Shown: positions 51,509 through 60,876 of the stretch, piece after piece
How the letters are laid out: each line of letters opens with the position of its first letter
Position numbering within the stretch: position 1 is the stretch's first letter
Source of the DNA: an uncultured Phycisphaerales bacterium
Lineage (GTDB): Bacteria > Planctomycetota > Phycisphaerae > Phycisphaerales > UBA1924
DNA length: 64,000 nt
Direction of reading: 5' to 3'
NCBI GenBank assembly: GCA_937995595.1
Contig: CALKJW010000010.1
Location: 47,610-111,609 of the forward strand
Notes under the pieces: model-generated
The model's database searches: none
Seen by the model: the letters and a program-made list of their open reading frames with translations, nothing else
What the model was told of the DNA's origin: nothing
Position numbers and translations under genes: made by a program

Positions 51509-52312
51509 ATGTCCGAACGCACCCATCGACTCACGCTCGGCCCCTACGTGCTGACCCGGGAACTGCAAGCCAGCGCTCTGGCCCAGCGGTTCTTGGCTCT
51601 GCACGAGACAGACCAGTCCAGCCACGTGGCCTACCGCTTGGGCGTGCTGTCGCGCCGGGCCGACCAGCGTCGGTTTCTTGCCGCGGTTGAGTCGCTCTCG
51701 GGGCTGGACGAGCCCCACATCCTGAAGATCGAGCAGTTCGCCCTCGACCAGACCGACGCGGCCTGGGTGGTGACCCCGTTCACCGGTGACGCCGACGGGG
51801 TGCGCACGCTGGACCGGCTCCTCCGCGACAAGGGCGGGCAGTTGAACGCGTTCGAGGTCGAGCCGGCGGTCACGCAGGTGCTGCAGGGCGTCCGCCACGC
51901 CCACGCGAACGCGCGGTGCAACGGGCCGCTGGCGTTGAGCGACCTGCTGGTCGACCGGCACGGCCGGATCGTCATCGAGTTGTACGGGTTCCGCCGGGCC
52001 CTGCAGGGCCAGAGCGCGATGAACGCCGAGGTCGCGCGGGACGAGATCCGGTCGGTGGCGGAGATCGGCTACCAGTTGCTGACCGGTCTTCGTGCCGAGG
52101 AGCCGATCATCCCCGCGGGGCGGCTCATCAAGCGACTGGACCCGGCGTGGGACGACTGGTTCGAGCGCGCCTTCGACCCGACGGCGGGCTTCGACACCGC
52201 GGACGAGGCGCTGGCCGCGCTGCCGTCGTCGATCACGGTGCCGCCGCGCAGCCGCCCCATCCGCGCGGTGCGGAACGTGCTCGAACTCATCCGGCCCGGC
52301 CGCGCCGACTGA
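51509..52312 (+). CDS. Degenerate Ser/Thr protein kinase-like protein (pseudokinase)
   Basis: This 267-residue protein follows the bacterial Hanks-kinase layout: GPYVLTRELQASALAQRFLA in place of the Gly-rich loop, a middle lobe (GVRTLDRLLRDKGGQLNAFE), then SDLLVDRHGRIVIELYGFRR where an active kinase would have HRDLKPxN and DFG. The HRD, the metal-binding Asn and the DFG Asp are all missing, as is a clear VAIK lysine. It cannot be a normal kinase and probably binds rather than phosphorylates. ATG 51509 was chosen; GTG 51467 is also in frame. Confidence 0.6.
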   Translation: MSERTHRLTLGPYVLTRELQASALAQRFLALHETDQSSHVAYRLGVLSRRADQRRFLAAVESLSGLDEPHILKIEQFALDQTDAAWVVTPFTGDADGVRTLDRLLRDKGGQLNAFEVEPAVTQVLQGVRHAHANARCNGPLALSDLLVDRHGRIVIELYGFRRALQGQSAMNAEVARDEIRSVAEIGYQLLTGLRAEEPIIPAGRLIKRLDPAWDDWFERAFDPTAGFDTADEALAALPSSITVPPRSRPIRAVRNVLELIRPGRAD

Positions 52313-52318
52313 GGCGCG

Positions 52319-54301
52319 TCAGCCCCCACCGGCGATCATCCCGCGGAGCAGGCGCAGTCGCTCGCCCGCCGCGCCGTTGATCGGCGCAAACCGGCTCTCC
52401 ATCGCCCGGACAATCGCCGGTGCGTGCGGCAGGTTGAGCGCCTTTTCGAGGCCCTCCAGCCAGTCGTACACCGATCCGCCGCCCTGCGCGGCCTCCTCGA
52501 TGCGGTTGAGCCACAAGAGCGTGACGGTGCGAAGCCGCTCCCGCTCGCCCGGTTCGATCAGTGTCCAGACCGGCTCGAGATCGGTGAGCACCTCCATCGC
52601 CGCGGCCGGGCGGCCGATCTCAAGCCGCGTGCGGCACAGCAGCAGGAGCCCGGCGATCACCGACGGGTTCGGCGTCTGCGACCGCACCCGCCAGATGCCG
52701 AAGTTCTGCAGGTCTTCGGTCGACGTCAGCCGGGCGAGCATGGCTTCCCGAAAGACCGGGTCCTCGACCGCCAGCGCGGCGGCGAGCAGGTCTCGCGGCG
52801 GCATGCGCGCGGCGACCTCCAGCAGCGCGTCGCGGTGCGCTGTCGCGCTCTCGGCCGGGAGTTGCCGCACCGCGTCGAACCCGTCGAACGTCGGCCGGTG
52901 GGCCGCGACGGCCCGGGCCGCGGCCCCGAGCAGGGCCGCGTCTCGCCGGGCCGCGGCCAGCAGGTTGTCCACCGCGTCGGCGTCGGACGACAGCAGGTCC
53001 GCTGCGCTCAGGCGCAGGTTCGGGTCGTCGTGCTCCAGCAGCGCGCGGACGCGCGACCGTTCCGCCGCGCCCCCCAGCGCGTAATAGAGGGCCAGCGTGC
53101 CGTTTGGCCCGGGCGACAGGTTGCCGAGCGGCACGTCGCGCAGCACCCGCCGCAGCGTCACAAACGCCTCGGGGTCCGTCAGGTCGCCGTCGGCGTAGAG
53201 CGCGGCCGCGGCGTTGAGCGCAGGCCCGCGGCACACCTCGGGCCCCTCGACCCAGCGCATCACCGTTCTGGCGACCGCAGCCGTCGGGTTGCGGGCCGCC
53301 GCGCGGAGCAGCGGCGCGGCCACCTCGGCGTCCTCTTCGCGCAGCAGCGCATTGGCCACCGCGTCGGCGTTCTCCAGCCGCGGCAGGATCGCGAACAGTT
53401 CCGCGGCGGCGCGGCGGAACTCGCGGCTCGGGTCGGACAGCAGGCCCTCGGTCGCCCGGATCACGTTCGCATCCAGCGAACGCGCGTTGGCGACCTCCTG
53501 CCGGGCCAGTTGCAGGCCCAGCCGCCGGACAGCACCCAGATCGTGCTGCAGGAACCGCGCCAGCATCGCAGACCGCTGATCGGCGTTGGTGGCGTCCTGG
53601 AAGTTGCTGCGCAGGGCATCGACCAGCAGCGAGACGGACCGGTCGCGTTCGCGGGTCGCGCGGTCGGTGGCCTCCGCCAGACCCTGCGCCAGAACGCCTC
53701 GCCACTCGCCCTCGGGCAGCCACTCCACCGTGGCGAACCACTCCCGCCAGCGGCGCGGGTCGGAGCCCATCTCGGCCCGACCCGTCAGCCGGACCAGGGC
53801 CCGGGCCGCGGGGTCCGACAGTTCCGGCCGCGCGGCCGAATCGAGCCACGTTAGAAGCACCCGGATCGAATCGCGCGAACGGACCGATCCGAGCGCGTTC
53901 ACCGCCGCGAGCCGCACCGGCGCCGGGGTGGGGCCGGCCTCGATCAATCCGCGGCAGGGGCCGACGAGCCACGCGGGCGCGTTGGACATCTCGGCCGCGC
54001 GTTCGAGGAGCAGGCGCTGCGCATCGGCCGCGCCGCCGGGGGCGAGCAGCGCGGCCGCGGCAAGGCGAGCCTGCGGGTCGGACGAGTTCAGGACGCGCAA
54101 AGCGGCCGCGCCGCGTGCGGCGGCGTCAAGCGCCGGATCGACGAGGGCCGCCACGTCGGGGTGCGACGGGGCCGCCGGCGTTTGCTCAACCGGCGGCGAA
54201 GGTTCGGGTTGTGCAAGCGCGAGCGGGCCGGACGCGCACGCAGCCACCGCGCCCGCGAGCCGGGCGGCGACATGGGCCAGTTTCGTGCCGCGGCGGTTCA
54301 T
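52319..54301 (-). CDS. Secreted HEAT/armadillo-like repeat protein
   Basis: This 660-residue protein has a signal peptide (ARLAGAVAACASGPLALAQ) and is almost entirely alpha-helical. Paired helices have HEAT-like spacing, e.g. APVRLAAVNALGSVRSRDSI, EFRRAAAELFAILPRLENAD and NLRLSAADLLSSDADAVDNL. No catalytic motif is visible. It is probably a scaffold in the periplasm or outer compartment. It converges on the pseudokinase gene with a 6-bp gap. Confidence 0.85.
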   Translation of the reverse strand: MNRRGTKLAHVAARLAGAVAACASGPLALAQPEPSPPVEQTPAAPSHPDVAALVDPALDAAARGAAALRVLNSSDPQARLAAAALLAPGGAADAQRLLLERAAEMSNAPAWLVGPCRGLIEAGPTPAPVRLAAVNALGSVRSRDSIRVLLTWLDSAARPELSDPAARALVRLTGRAEMGSDPRRWREWFATVEWLPEGEWRGVLAQGLAEATDRATRERDRSVSLLVDALRSNFQDATNADQRSAMLARFLQHDLGAVRRLGLQLARQEVANARSLDANVIRATEGLLSDPSREFRRAAAELFAILPRLENADAVANALLREEDAEVAAPLLRAAARNPTAAVARTVMRWVEGPEVCRGPALNAAAALYADGDLTDPEAFVTLRRVLRDVPLGNLSPGPNGTLALYYALGGAAERSRVRALLEHDDPNLRLSAADLLSSDADAVDNLLAAARRDAALLGAAARAVAAHRPTFDGFDAVRQLPAESATAHRDALLEVAARMPPRDLLAAALAVEDPVFREAMLARLTSTEDLQNFGIWRVRSQTPNPSVIAGLLLLCRTRLEIGRPAAAMEVLTDLEPVWTLIEPGERERLRTVTLLWLNRIEEAAQGGGSVYDWLEGLEKALNLPHAPAIVRAMESRFAPINGAAGERLRLLRGMIAGGG

Positions 54302-54445
54302 GGCGCGCAAACCTGTTGGATCGGCGGATCGTAGGGAGCGTTGTTGAATGGAACGGCCCGTCAAGGCCGAATAACGTTCAGGCGTGACGGGGCCGCGGGG
54401 CGTTGCGCAGGGTGGAACAGTGGGGGACGGCACGGGCGGTGAAAC

Positions 54446-55828
54446 GTGAACGACTGGCACGAGGCCGAAGAGCACGTTGAGCGCGCGCACGAGGCGTTCC
54501 AGGACGGACGCTGGGAAGATGCCGAGCGCGAGTTGCGCCACGCGCTGCACCTGAACCCGTACCGGGCCGAGTGGCACTTCAACCTCGGCCTGACGCTGGA
54601 AGCGGCCGGCCGATACGTCGATGCGTCCGCCGCGTTCCGTGCGTGCCACGAACTTGATACCGACGACCCCAACGCGCCGTTGTGCGTGGGGGTCAACCTT
54701 CTTCGCGCGGGCGACCCGGCCGAGGCGATCCGCTGGTTCGAGCGGGCCCAGAAGGCCGACCCGCGCAACCCGATGTCCTACGTCCACCGGATCGAGGCCT
54801 ACGGCCGGCTCGGCGACCACGAGCAGGCCGAGGTGATGTTCTACCTCGCCCAGCAGGTGGACCCGAAGAACGCCATGGCGTACGCCTGTCTGGCCGAGTC
54901 GCTGCTGGCCCGCAACCAGACCGACCGCGCCCTGTGGTGCCTGCGCGAGGCGGCGCACCACGACCCGCGTCTGCCCGGCGTCCACGCGCGGCTGGCACAG
55001 GCCTACGCCGCGACGGGCCGGCTGGAGCGTGCCCGCCAGTTGTTCCTGCGCGAACTGCGCCAGGACCCCGGCGATATCGACACGCTGCTGGACCTGGGCG
55101 TGCTGCTGGTCCGGATGAACCGTCCGGCCGAGGCCTCGGAGAAGTTCCGCCGCGTGCTGGAACTCGAGCCCGACAACGCCGATGCGCACTTCCAGCTCGG
55201 CGAACTGGCCGCGCGGCACGGCGTCGTCGAGGAAGCGATCGAACAGTTCGGCGTGGTGGTTCGGCTGGAGTCGGAGTACCCCGGCGGGCGCCGTCGGCTG
55301 GCCGCGGCCCTGCTGGCCCGCGGGCAGGGGACGGACACCGCGACGGCGCGCGAACTGTTGCGCGACGACGCCGAGGCGTGGCGACAGCGGCCCGAGCACT
55401 TCTCGCCGGCCCAGACCGAGGAACTGGGCGTCGCGCTGCTGGACGCGGGCCTGGCCGACCTGGCGCGGGAGGTGCTCTCGGCGCTGGTCCGCCTGCGGCC
55501 CGAGCACGTGCCCGCGCTGCACCACCTGTCGCTGGCGTGCTTCACGCTGGGCGACCGGGCCGCGGGGCTGGAACTGTGCAGGCGGATCCTGCGGGTCGAT
55601 CCGAAGTTCGTGCCGGCGATGCACAACATGGCGGTGGCGTGCGTGCACGACCGGCGTTGGCGGCGCGCTCGCTACTGGGTCGCGCAGGCCCGGCGCGTCG
55701 ACCCCGACGACCCGTCGCTCAAGCGGCTGGGCGTGAAACTCGCGGCCCACGCGCTGGGCGGCGCGCTGGCGTGGCTGGGCGGCGCGGCGGCGTCGCTGGT
55801 CGTGCGCCGGCGGCGACCGCGGACATAA
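54446..55828 (+). CDS. Tetratricopeptide repeat protein
   Basis: This 460-residue protein has tandem TPR units over most of its length, e.g. EWHFNLGLTLEAAGRYVDAS, MAYACLAESLLARNQTDRAL, VHARLAQAYAATGRLERARQ and DAHFQLGELAARHGVVEEAI. No signal peptide is seen, but the C-terminus has a short hydrophobic stretch (LGGALAWLGGAAASLVV) followed by Arg residues, suggesting a tail anchor. The start is GTG 54446. The gene is divergent from the HEAT-repeat gene and convergent with trpB. Confidence 0.9.
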   Translation: MNDWHEAEEHVERAHEAFQDGRWEDAERELRHALHLNPYRAEWHFNLGLTLEAAGRYVDASAAFRACHELDTDDPNAPLCVGVNLLRAGDPAEAIRWFERAQKADPRNPMSYVHRIEAYGRLGDHEQAEVMFYLAQQVDPKNAMAYACLAESLLARNQTDRALWCLREAAHHDPRLPGVHARLAQAYAATGRLERARQLFLRELRQDPGDIDTLLDLGVLLVRMNRPAEASEKFRRVLELEPDNADAHFQLGELAARHGVVEEAIEQFGVVVRLESEYPGGRRRLAAALLARGQGTDTATARELLRDDAEAWRQRPEHFSPAQTEELGVALLDAGLADLAREVLSALVRLRPEHVPALHHLSLACFTLGDRAAGLELCRRILRVDPKFVPAMHNMAVACVHDRRWRRARYWVAQARRVDPDDPSLKRLGVKLAAHALGGALAWLGGAAASLVVRRRRPRT

Positions 55829-55834
55829 CGAATA

Positions 55835-55845
55835 TATAAGTTACT
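55835..55845 (+). repeat. AT-rich 11-mer TATAAGTTACT, copy 2
   Basis: The same 11-mer as at 10835-10845, here in the 12-bp gap between the convergent TPR and trpB genes and running into the trpB stop. Because both genes end here, a promoter role is unlikely at this copy. Confidence 0.4.
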
Positions 55846-57088
55846 TCAGGCCGATGAGCCGCACGGCCTCGTCGACGTCCTTGTCGCCCCGGCCTGAGAG
55901 GTTCACCACCACGTGCCGGTCGGCCGGCAGCGTCGTCGCCAGCCGCACCGCCTCGTGCACCGCGTGGCTCGACTCCAGCGCCGGGATGATCCCCTCGGTC
56001 CGCGCCAGCAACTGGAACGCCTCCAGTGCCTGCGCGTCGGTCGCGGCGGTGTAGGCCACGCGGCCCGCGTCCTTCCAGTACGAGTGCTCGGGCCCCACGC
56101 CGGGGTAGTCGAGCCCAGCCGAGCACGAGTGCACGTCGGCCGTCTGCCCGTCGCGGTCCTGCAGCACGTAACTCAGCGAGCCGTGCAGGATGCCCGGTGC
56201 GCCGAACGAGAGCGGCGCGGCGTGCTGGCCCGCGCCGTTGCCGCGACCGCCCGCCTCGACGCCCACCAGCGCGACGCCCGCGTCGTCGACGAACGGGTAG
56301 AAGATCCCCGCTGCGTTCGAGCCCCCGCCCACGCACGCCACCACCGCGTCGGGCAGCCGGCCAAGCGTCTGCAGGCACTGGGCGCGGCACTCGCGGCCGA
56401 TCACGGACTGGAAGTCGCGCACGATCATCGGGAACGGGTGCGGCCCGACGACCGAGCCGATGATGTAGTGCGTGTGCTCGACCGAGCCCATCCAGTCGCG
56501 CATCGCCTCGTTGGTCGCGTCCTTGAGCGTGCGCGACCCCGCCCCGACCTCGACCACCCGCGCGCCGAGCAGTTTCATCCGAACCACGTTCAGCCGCTGG
56601 CGGCGCACGTCCTCCGCGCCCATGTAGACGTCGCAGGCAAGGCCGAAGTGCGCCGCGGCGGTCGCGCTGGCCACGCCGTGCTGCCCCGCGCCGGTCTCGG
56701 CGATGATCCGCTTCTTGCCCATGCGCAGCGTGAGCAGCGCCTGGCCCAGCGTGTTGTTGATCTTGTGCGCGCCGGTGTGCGCCAGGTCCTCGCGCTTGAG
56801 CCAGATGTTCGCGCCGCGCCCGCTCCCGGCGCGCTGCCGCGCCGCGCCCGTCAGCCGCGAGGCGAGGTACAGCGGCGTCGGCCTGCCGACAAACGTCCGC
56901 ATCAGGCCCTCGAGTTCGCCCCAGAACGACGGGTCGTTGCGGACCGCGTCGTACTGCGCACGCAGTTGCTCCAGCGCGGCCACGAGCGTCTCGGGCACGT
57001 ACGACCCGCCGAACGCGCCGAACCGGCCCGCGGCATTCGGGACGGCGGAAACGGGGTGCTGCGGCGTGGCGGTCGCGGTCGGCTGCAT
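55841..57088 (-). CDS. trpB: Tryptophan synthase beta chain
   Basis: This 415-residue PLP enzyme joins indole and serine. The motifs are [20 protein letters not shown] at the N-terminus, [20 protein letters not shown] with the PLP-binding lysine in [25 protein letters not shown] and [15 protein letters not shown]. The enzyme is full length. No trpA or other trp gene is adjacent. ATG 57088 was chosen because TAGGCT lies exactly six bases upstream; TTG 57094 falls inside that spacer. Confidence 0.97.
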   Translation of the reverse strand: MQPTATATPQHPVSAVPNAAGRFGAFGGSYVPETLVAALEQLRAQYDAVRNDPSFWGELEGLMRTFVGRPTPLYLASRLTGAARQRAGSGRGANIWLKREDLAHTGAHKINNTLGQALLTLRMGKKRIIAETGAGQHGVASATAAAHFGLACDVYMGAEDVRRQRLNVVRMKLLGARVVEVGAGSRTLKDATNEAMRDWMGSVEHTHYIIGSVVGPHPFPMIVRDFQSVIGRECRAQCLQTLGRLPDAVVACVGGGSNAAGIFYPFVDDAGVALVGVEAGGRGNGAGQHAAPLSFGAPGILHGSLSYVLQDRDGQTADVHSCSAGLDYPGVGPEHSYWKDAGRVAYTAATDAQALEAFQLLARTEGIIPALESSHAVHEAVRLATTLPADRHVVVNLSGRGDKDVDEAVRLIGLK

Positions 57089-57094
57089 GGGCAA

Positions 57095-57100
57095 AGCCTA
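57095..57100 (-). promoter_or_regulatory. Leaderless-type -10 of trpB
   Basis: Minus-strand TAGGCT, six bases, ATG 57088. No ribosome binding site. Confidence 0.5.
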
Positions 57101-57102
57101 GT

Positions 57103-58446
57103 TCATCGGTCCGCGGCCGGCGCGGGTTCGTCCACGGCCCGCGCCGCGGCCCGGCCGCGCTCCTCGTTCACCAGGAGCGTCACGACCAGCCCGACGGCGA
57201 GGAACCCCGCGAGCACGAGCAGCGACGCCGGCGTGCCGAGCCGGTCCTTGACGACCGCGAACGGCACGGTGCCGACCGCCGCGAGTTTGAACACCAGCCC
57301 CCACAGGCCGAAGACCTCGCCGGTGCGCGACACGGGCGTGAGGTAGCCGACGAACGCGCGGTTGGCCGAACCGAGCGAGCCGAGGCCGAAGCCCAGCAGG
57401 TTGCCCAGCACCCAGATGGGCCAGGCGGGCAGGGCCGAGGGGTCGGGCGAGCGCGAGCGCTGCCAGGCGATGGCCGCCAGCGCGAGCGTGGTGAGCATCC
57501 ACAGCAGCAGGAGCGTCACGGTGGTGCGCTTGTGGCCCAGCCGGTCCTGCCAGAGCATCGGGCCGATCGTGCCGACGATGCCCGACACGGTGATGACCGC
57601 GACAAAGCCGACCAGTTGCACGTCGTTGAAGCCGAACTCCTTGGCGATGATGCTCGCGAACACCACCACCACGTTGATCGCCGTGCCGTAGAAGAGCGAC
57701 GCGCCCAGCAGCATCAACAGGTCGCGGAAGCCGCGGGTGTTGCGGACCGACTCGCCCAGACGGCGGAACGCCTCGGCGACGGCGGTGGGGCGGCGGTCGC
57801 GCGGCGTCGGCGCGGGCCGCGCCCGCTCGCGCAGGAACAGCAGCGTCGGCGTCGCGAACGCGACGAACCACAGCCCGGCGAACACGAAGAACGGCCGCCA
57901 GCGCTCGGGCGACGTCAGGCCCCAGGCCTTCATCGCCGCGGCGGTGCCGATCAGGATGACAAACGCCGCGGCGTAGGCCACGCCCCACGAGAACGCCGAC
58001 ACGCGCCCGAACTGCTCGCGCTCGGTGAGTTCGGGCAGGAACGAGGCGAGGAAGTTCTCGCCGATCGAATAGGCGAAGTTGGCCGGGATGTACAGCAGGA
58101 TCGCCAGCCAGAGCCAGCCGGGCTGCAGGAGCGCAAAGCAGCACGTCAGCGTGCCGCACAGCAGGCCCGAGGCGACCAGGCACTCCTTCTTCCACGCCCG
58201 CGCATCGGCCATCGCGCCGACGATGGGCGACATCACGACCGTGAGCAGCATGCTCGCCGCGTAGGTCGCGCCCCACCAGGTGTTCTTCCGCTCCGGGTCG
58301 GTGACGAGATACTCGGTGAAGAAGATCGAGAACAGCAGCGTGTTGATCAGCAGCGTGAACGACTGGTTCGCCACGTCAAAGGAGATCCACGACCAGATCT
58401 GGCCCTGCCGCGGCACGCCCCGGAGCGGGTAGAAACGCCCGAACAT
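57103..58446 (-). CDS. MFS transporter, UMF1/Atg22-like
   Basis: This 447-residue membrane protein has about 12 membrane helices. It contains FDVANQSFTLLINTLLFSIF near the N-terminus, AYSIGENFLASFLPELTERE, and GLGSLGSANRAFVGYLTPVS. These fit the UMF1 branch (Atg22-like), whose substrates are mostly unknown. The start is ATG 58446 with a leaderless-type -10; a GTG two codons upstream lies inside the spacer. The gene ends 3 bp before the trpB -10 hexamer. Confidence 0.88.
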   Translation of the reverse strand: MFGRFYPLRGVPRQGQIWSWISFDVANQSFTLLINTLLFSIFFTEYLVTDPERKNTWWGATYAASMLLTVVMSPIVGAMADARAWKKECLVASGLLCGTLTCCFALLQPGWLWLAILLYIPANFAYSIGENFLASFLPELTEREQFGRVSAFSWGVAYAAAFVILIGTAAAMKAWGLTSPERWRPFFVFAGLWFVAFATPTLLFLRERARPAPTPRDRRPTAVAEAFRRLGESVRNTRGFRDLLMLLGASLFYGTAINVVVVFASIIAKEFGFNDVQLVGFVAVITVSGIVGTIGPMLWQDRLGHKRTTVTLLLLWMLTTLALAAIAWQRSRSPDPSALPAWPIWVLGNLLGFGLGSLGSANRAFVGYLTPVSRTGEVFGLWGLVFKLAAVGTVPFAVVKDRLGTPASLLVLAGFLAVGLVVTLLVNEERGRAAARAVDEPAPAADR

Positions 58447-58452
58447 CGGCAC

Positions 58453-58458
58453 AGCGTA
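58453..58458 (-). promoter_or_regulatory. Leaderless-type -10 of the MFS gene
   Basis: Minus-strand TACGCT, six bases, ATG 58446. No ribosome binding site. Confidence 0.5.
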
Positions 58459-58510
58459 GCGGGAGGGGGCCGACGCTGCGCGGCCGTGCGCAGGCGCCGC
58501 GACCCACGTC

Positions 58511-58516
58511 TACACT
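58511..58516 (+). promoter_or_regulatory. Candidate -10 of the gene at 58537
   Basis: TACACT lies 20 bp before ATG 58537. The short leader still carries a CGGAGG ribosome site (58526-58531). Confidence 0.4.
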
Positions 58517-58536
58517 CGCGCAGTCCGGAGGTTCGC

Positions 58537-58926
58537 ATGGGCCTGTTCGAACGCATCTTCGGCGCGCTCGCCAAGGGCGACCCCGGCGTGCGCCACCCCG
58601 GCGGCGGCTTCGACACGCCCGCCGCGGCGATCGCGGAGATCGTGCGACGGCACCGCGCGGCCGACGACAACGGGTGGGTCGATCTGGACGCGTCCGCGGA
58701 CGGCAAGCGCGTGTCCGTGCAGGTGTGCGGCGACCAACTCAACACGCTGCTGCACGAACTGCCCCCGGGGGTCTGCGCTTCGCTGGGGCTGGAACGCGTC
58801 GGCGACGCGCTGTACCGCCTGCCGGACGCTTCGCCCGCGGCGGCCGCGGCGACGGTCGATGCGCTGCTGAACGTGCACTTCGAACTCGGCGAGGGCTACG
58901 CGCTCTCGGGACGGCTGGAGTCTTGA
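58537..58926 (+). CDS. Conserved-type hypothetical protein, 129 residues
   Basis: This small soluble protein has mixed alpha/beta pattern: MGLFERIFGALAKGDPG at the N-terminus, GFDTPAAAIAEIVRRHRAAD, WVDLDASADGKRVSVQVCGD and a C-terminal FELGEGYALSGRLES. There is no signal, membrane helix or known catalytic motif. I do not recognise the family. CGGAGG 6 bp upstream fixes the start. Confidence 0.75.
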   Translation: MGLFERIFGALAKGDPGVRHPGGGFDTPAAAIAEIVRRHRAADDNGWVDLDASADGKRVSVQVCGDQLNTLLHELPPGVCASLGLERVGDALYRLPDASPAAAAATVDALLNVHFELGEGYALSGRLES

Positions 58927-58934
58927 CGCACTCC

Positions 58935-58940
58935 TAACCT
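58935..58940 (+). promoter_or_regulatory. Leaderless-type -10 of the SCO1 gene
   Basis: TAACCT with five bases to ATG 58946 and no ribosome binding site. It lies 8 bp after the preceding stop. Confidence 0.4.
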
Positions 58941-58945
58941 TGAGC

Positions 58946-59608
58946 ATGCCCCGAGCGATGAAGATCGTCGTCGTGGTCGCGGTCGCGTGCTTCGCGCTCT
59001 CGACCTGGGCGCTCGTGTCCATCGTGCGGATCGGCCGCGGCGAGAACCGGCACGACGTCTCGACCGTTGCACGCCCGCCGCCGACGCTCATGTTCATCCC
59101 GGAGTTCACGCTCGTCGATCAGGACGGCCGCACCGTCACGCGGGCCGACCTGCTCGGCCGCGTGACGGTGATGGACTTCATCTTCACGCACTGCCCGTTC
59201 GTGTGCCCGATCCTGACCGAGAAGATGTCCGACGCCGCGGCGGCGCTCAAGGGCACGCCGGTGCAGTTCGTCTCGGTGAGCGTGGACCCGGAGCGCGACA
59301 CGCCCGAGGCGCTGCGCGCGTACGCCAGACTGCACGAGGCCGACACGAGCCGGTGGAGGTTCCTCACCGGCGACAAGGCGCAGGTCGACGCGATCGTCAA
59401 GGACGGTCTCAAGTTCGCGCTGGTGGAGGATCCCAACACGCCGATCAACCTGCCCGACGGCGGCGTGATGAACAACATCATCCACCCGTCGTGGCTGATC
59501 CTCGTCGGACCGGACGGCGGCGTGTTCAGTTTCTACCGCGCCTCGGACGAGGAGCACATGCGGCAGCTGCTGATCGACGCGCGCGAACTGCTGAGGCAGA
59601 AGCGCTGA
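58946..59608 (+). CDS. SCO1/SenC family copper chaperone-like protein
   Basis: This 220-residue membrane-anchored protein has one N-terminal helix (IVVVVAVACFALSTWALVS). The thioredoxin-like SCO domain has the copper-binding CPFVC in DFIFTHCPFVCPILTEKM, SVSVDPERDTPEALRAYA and the third ligand histidine in NNIIHPSWLILVGPDG. All copper ligands are present. SCO proteins help assemble the CuA site of cytochrome c oxidase; no oxidase gene is adjacent. Confidence 0.93.
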   Translation: MPRAMKIVVVVAVACFALSTWALVSIVRIGRGENRHDVSTVARPPPTLMFIPEFTLVDQDGRTVTRADLLGRVTVMDFIFTHCPFVCPILTEKMSDAAAALKGTPVQFVSVSVDPERDTPEALRAYARLHEADTSRWRFLTGDKAQVDAIVKDGLKFALVEDPNTPINLPDGGVMNNIIHPSWLILVGPDGGVFSFYRASDEEHMRQLLIDARELLRQKR

Positions 59609-59617
59609 CCGCGGCCG

Positions 59618-60850
59618 TCAACCCGCGCGCATCGCGGCCTCGACGTCGGCGATCGACTTCGGGATCGCCGCGGTCAGGTTCGTGTTGCCGGTGCGCGTGA
59701 TGAGGATGTCGTCCTCGATGCGGACGCCGACCCTGCGCTCGGGCAGGTAGACGCCCGGCTCGATGGTGACGACCATGCCGGGCCTGAGCGCGCCGTCGGG
59801 CGTGACGTCGTGCACCTCCATGCCCAGTTGGTGGCCGATGCCGTGGATGTACGCGTCGCCCAGGCCGGCCTTCTCGATCACGTCGCGCGCTGCGCGGTCG
59901 ACCTTCCACATCGGCACGCCGGGCTTGGCGGCGCGGATCGCCGCCTCCTGCGCCCGCAGCACGAGGGTGTAGAGTTCGCGCTGCTCCCTCGTGTACCTGC
60001 CGCTCACGGGCAGCGTGCGCGTGACGTCGCACGCGTAGCCGCCGAATCGCGCGCCCGAGTCGATCACCAGCAGGTCGCCCGCGTTGCACGGGCCGTTGTT
60101 GGCGTTGTAGTGCAGCACGGTGCCGTTGAGCCCCGATCCGACGATGGACTGGTAGGCCGTGTCCTCCGCGCCCGCGTCGATGTAGGCGCGCTCCATCGCC
60201 AGCTGCACGTCCCGCTCGCCGATGCCCGGGCGCAGCGTCGCGAACGCCGCGCGGTACCCCGCGACGGTCGCGAGCGCGGCCCGCTTCATCAGGGCCAGTT
60301 CCGCCGGGCTCTTGATCGCGCGCATCTCGGGCAGCAGCATCGTGCGGTCCTCGATCGCCACACCGGGGATCTTCTCCTGCACCTTGCGGAACACGGCCAG
60401 GTCGGGGCTCGGGCCGCCCGCGGTGTGCGGCGCAAACGCGTGCAGGCACGCCAGACGCTTGCAGCGGCGCGCCGCCGTGCCCAGCAGCCGCGGCAGCGCG
60501 GACAGACGCATCACCGTGTCGAACCCCGTCCGCCTGCGCAGCGGCGTGCCAATCTGCTCGCGGTAGCCGTCCCACCGGTCCATCTCGGGGTCCACGGGCC
60601 TGAGCAGCAGCACGATGCGGCGCTTCGGGTCGTCGGCGGTGGGGTCGAAGAGCACCGCCGCGCCCTGCTCGTTGTCGATGCCGGTGAGGTACGCAAACTG
60701 CGGGTCGGCCCGCCACGGGCGGAGATACGGCGGCGGGTGATCTCCGGCAAAGACGATCCCGACGGCGCCGTTGAGCGCCTTGAGCAGCCGCGCGCGGCGG
60801 TCGGCGTACTCCTGCGTGCGGATGAACGGGGCGTTGGCTGTGCGTGGCAT
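59618..60850 (-). CDS. pepP: Xaa-Pro aminopeptidase (M24B)
   Basis: This 410-residue cytoplasmic metallopeptidase removes N-terminal residues next to proline. The N-terminal creatinase-like domain (AYLTGIDNEQGAAVLFDP) precedes the pita-bread fold with the metal ligands in LLVIDSGARFGGYACDVTRT (two Asp), YIHGIGHQLGMEVHD (His), VVTIEPGVYLPERRVGVRIE (Glu) and a final Glu in RIEDDILIT. ATG 60850 is six bases from a TACGCT hexamer. Confidence 0.93.
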   Translation of the reverse strand: MPRTANAPFIRTQEYADRRARLLKALNGAVGIVFAGDHPPPYLRPWRADPQFAYLTGIDNEQGAAVLFDPTADDPKRRIVLLLRPVDPEMDRWDGYREQIGTPLRRRTGFDTVMRLSALPRLLGTAARRCKRLACLHAFAPHTAGGPSPDLAVFRKVQEKIPGVAIEDRTMLLPEMRAIKSPAELALMKRAALATVAGYRAAFATLRPGIGERDVQLAMERAYIDAGAEDTAYQSIVGSGLNGTVLHYNANNGPCNAGDLLVIDSGARFGGYACDVTRTLPVSGRYTREQRELYTLVLRAQEAAIRAAKPGVPMWKVDRAARDVIEKAGLGDAYIHGIGHQLGMEVHDVTPDGALRPGMVVTIEPGVYLPERRVGVRIEDDILITRTGNTNLTAAIPKSIADVEAAMRAG

Positions 60851-60856
60851 GCCCGG

Positions 60857-60862
60857 AGCGTA
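60857..60862 (-). promoter_or_regulatory. Leaderless-type -10 of pepP
   Basis: Minus-strand TACGCT, six bases, ATG 60850. No ribosome binding site. An in-frame upstream start at 60865 would precede the promoter and is rejected. Confidence 0.5.
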
Positions 60863-60876
60863 CACGCGACGCGGCG

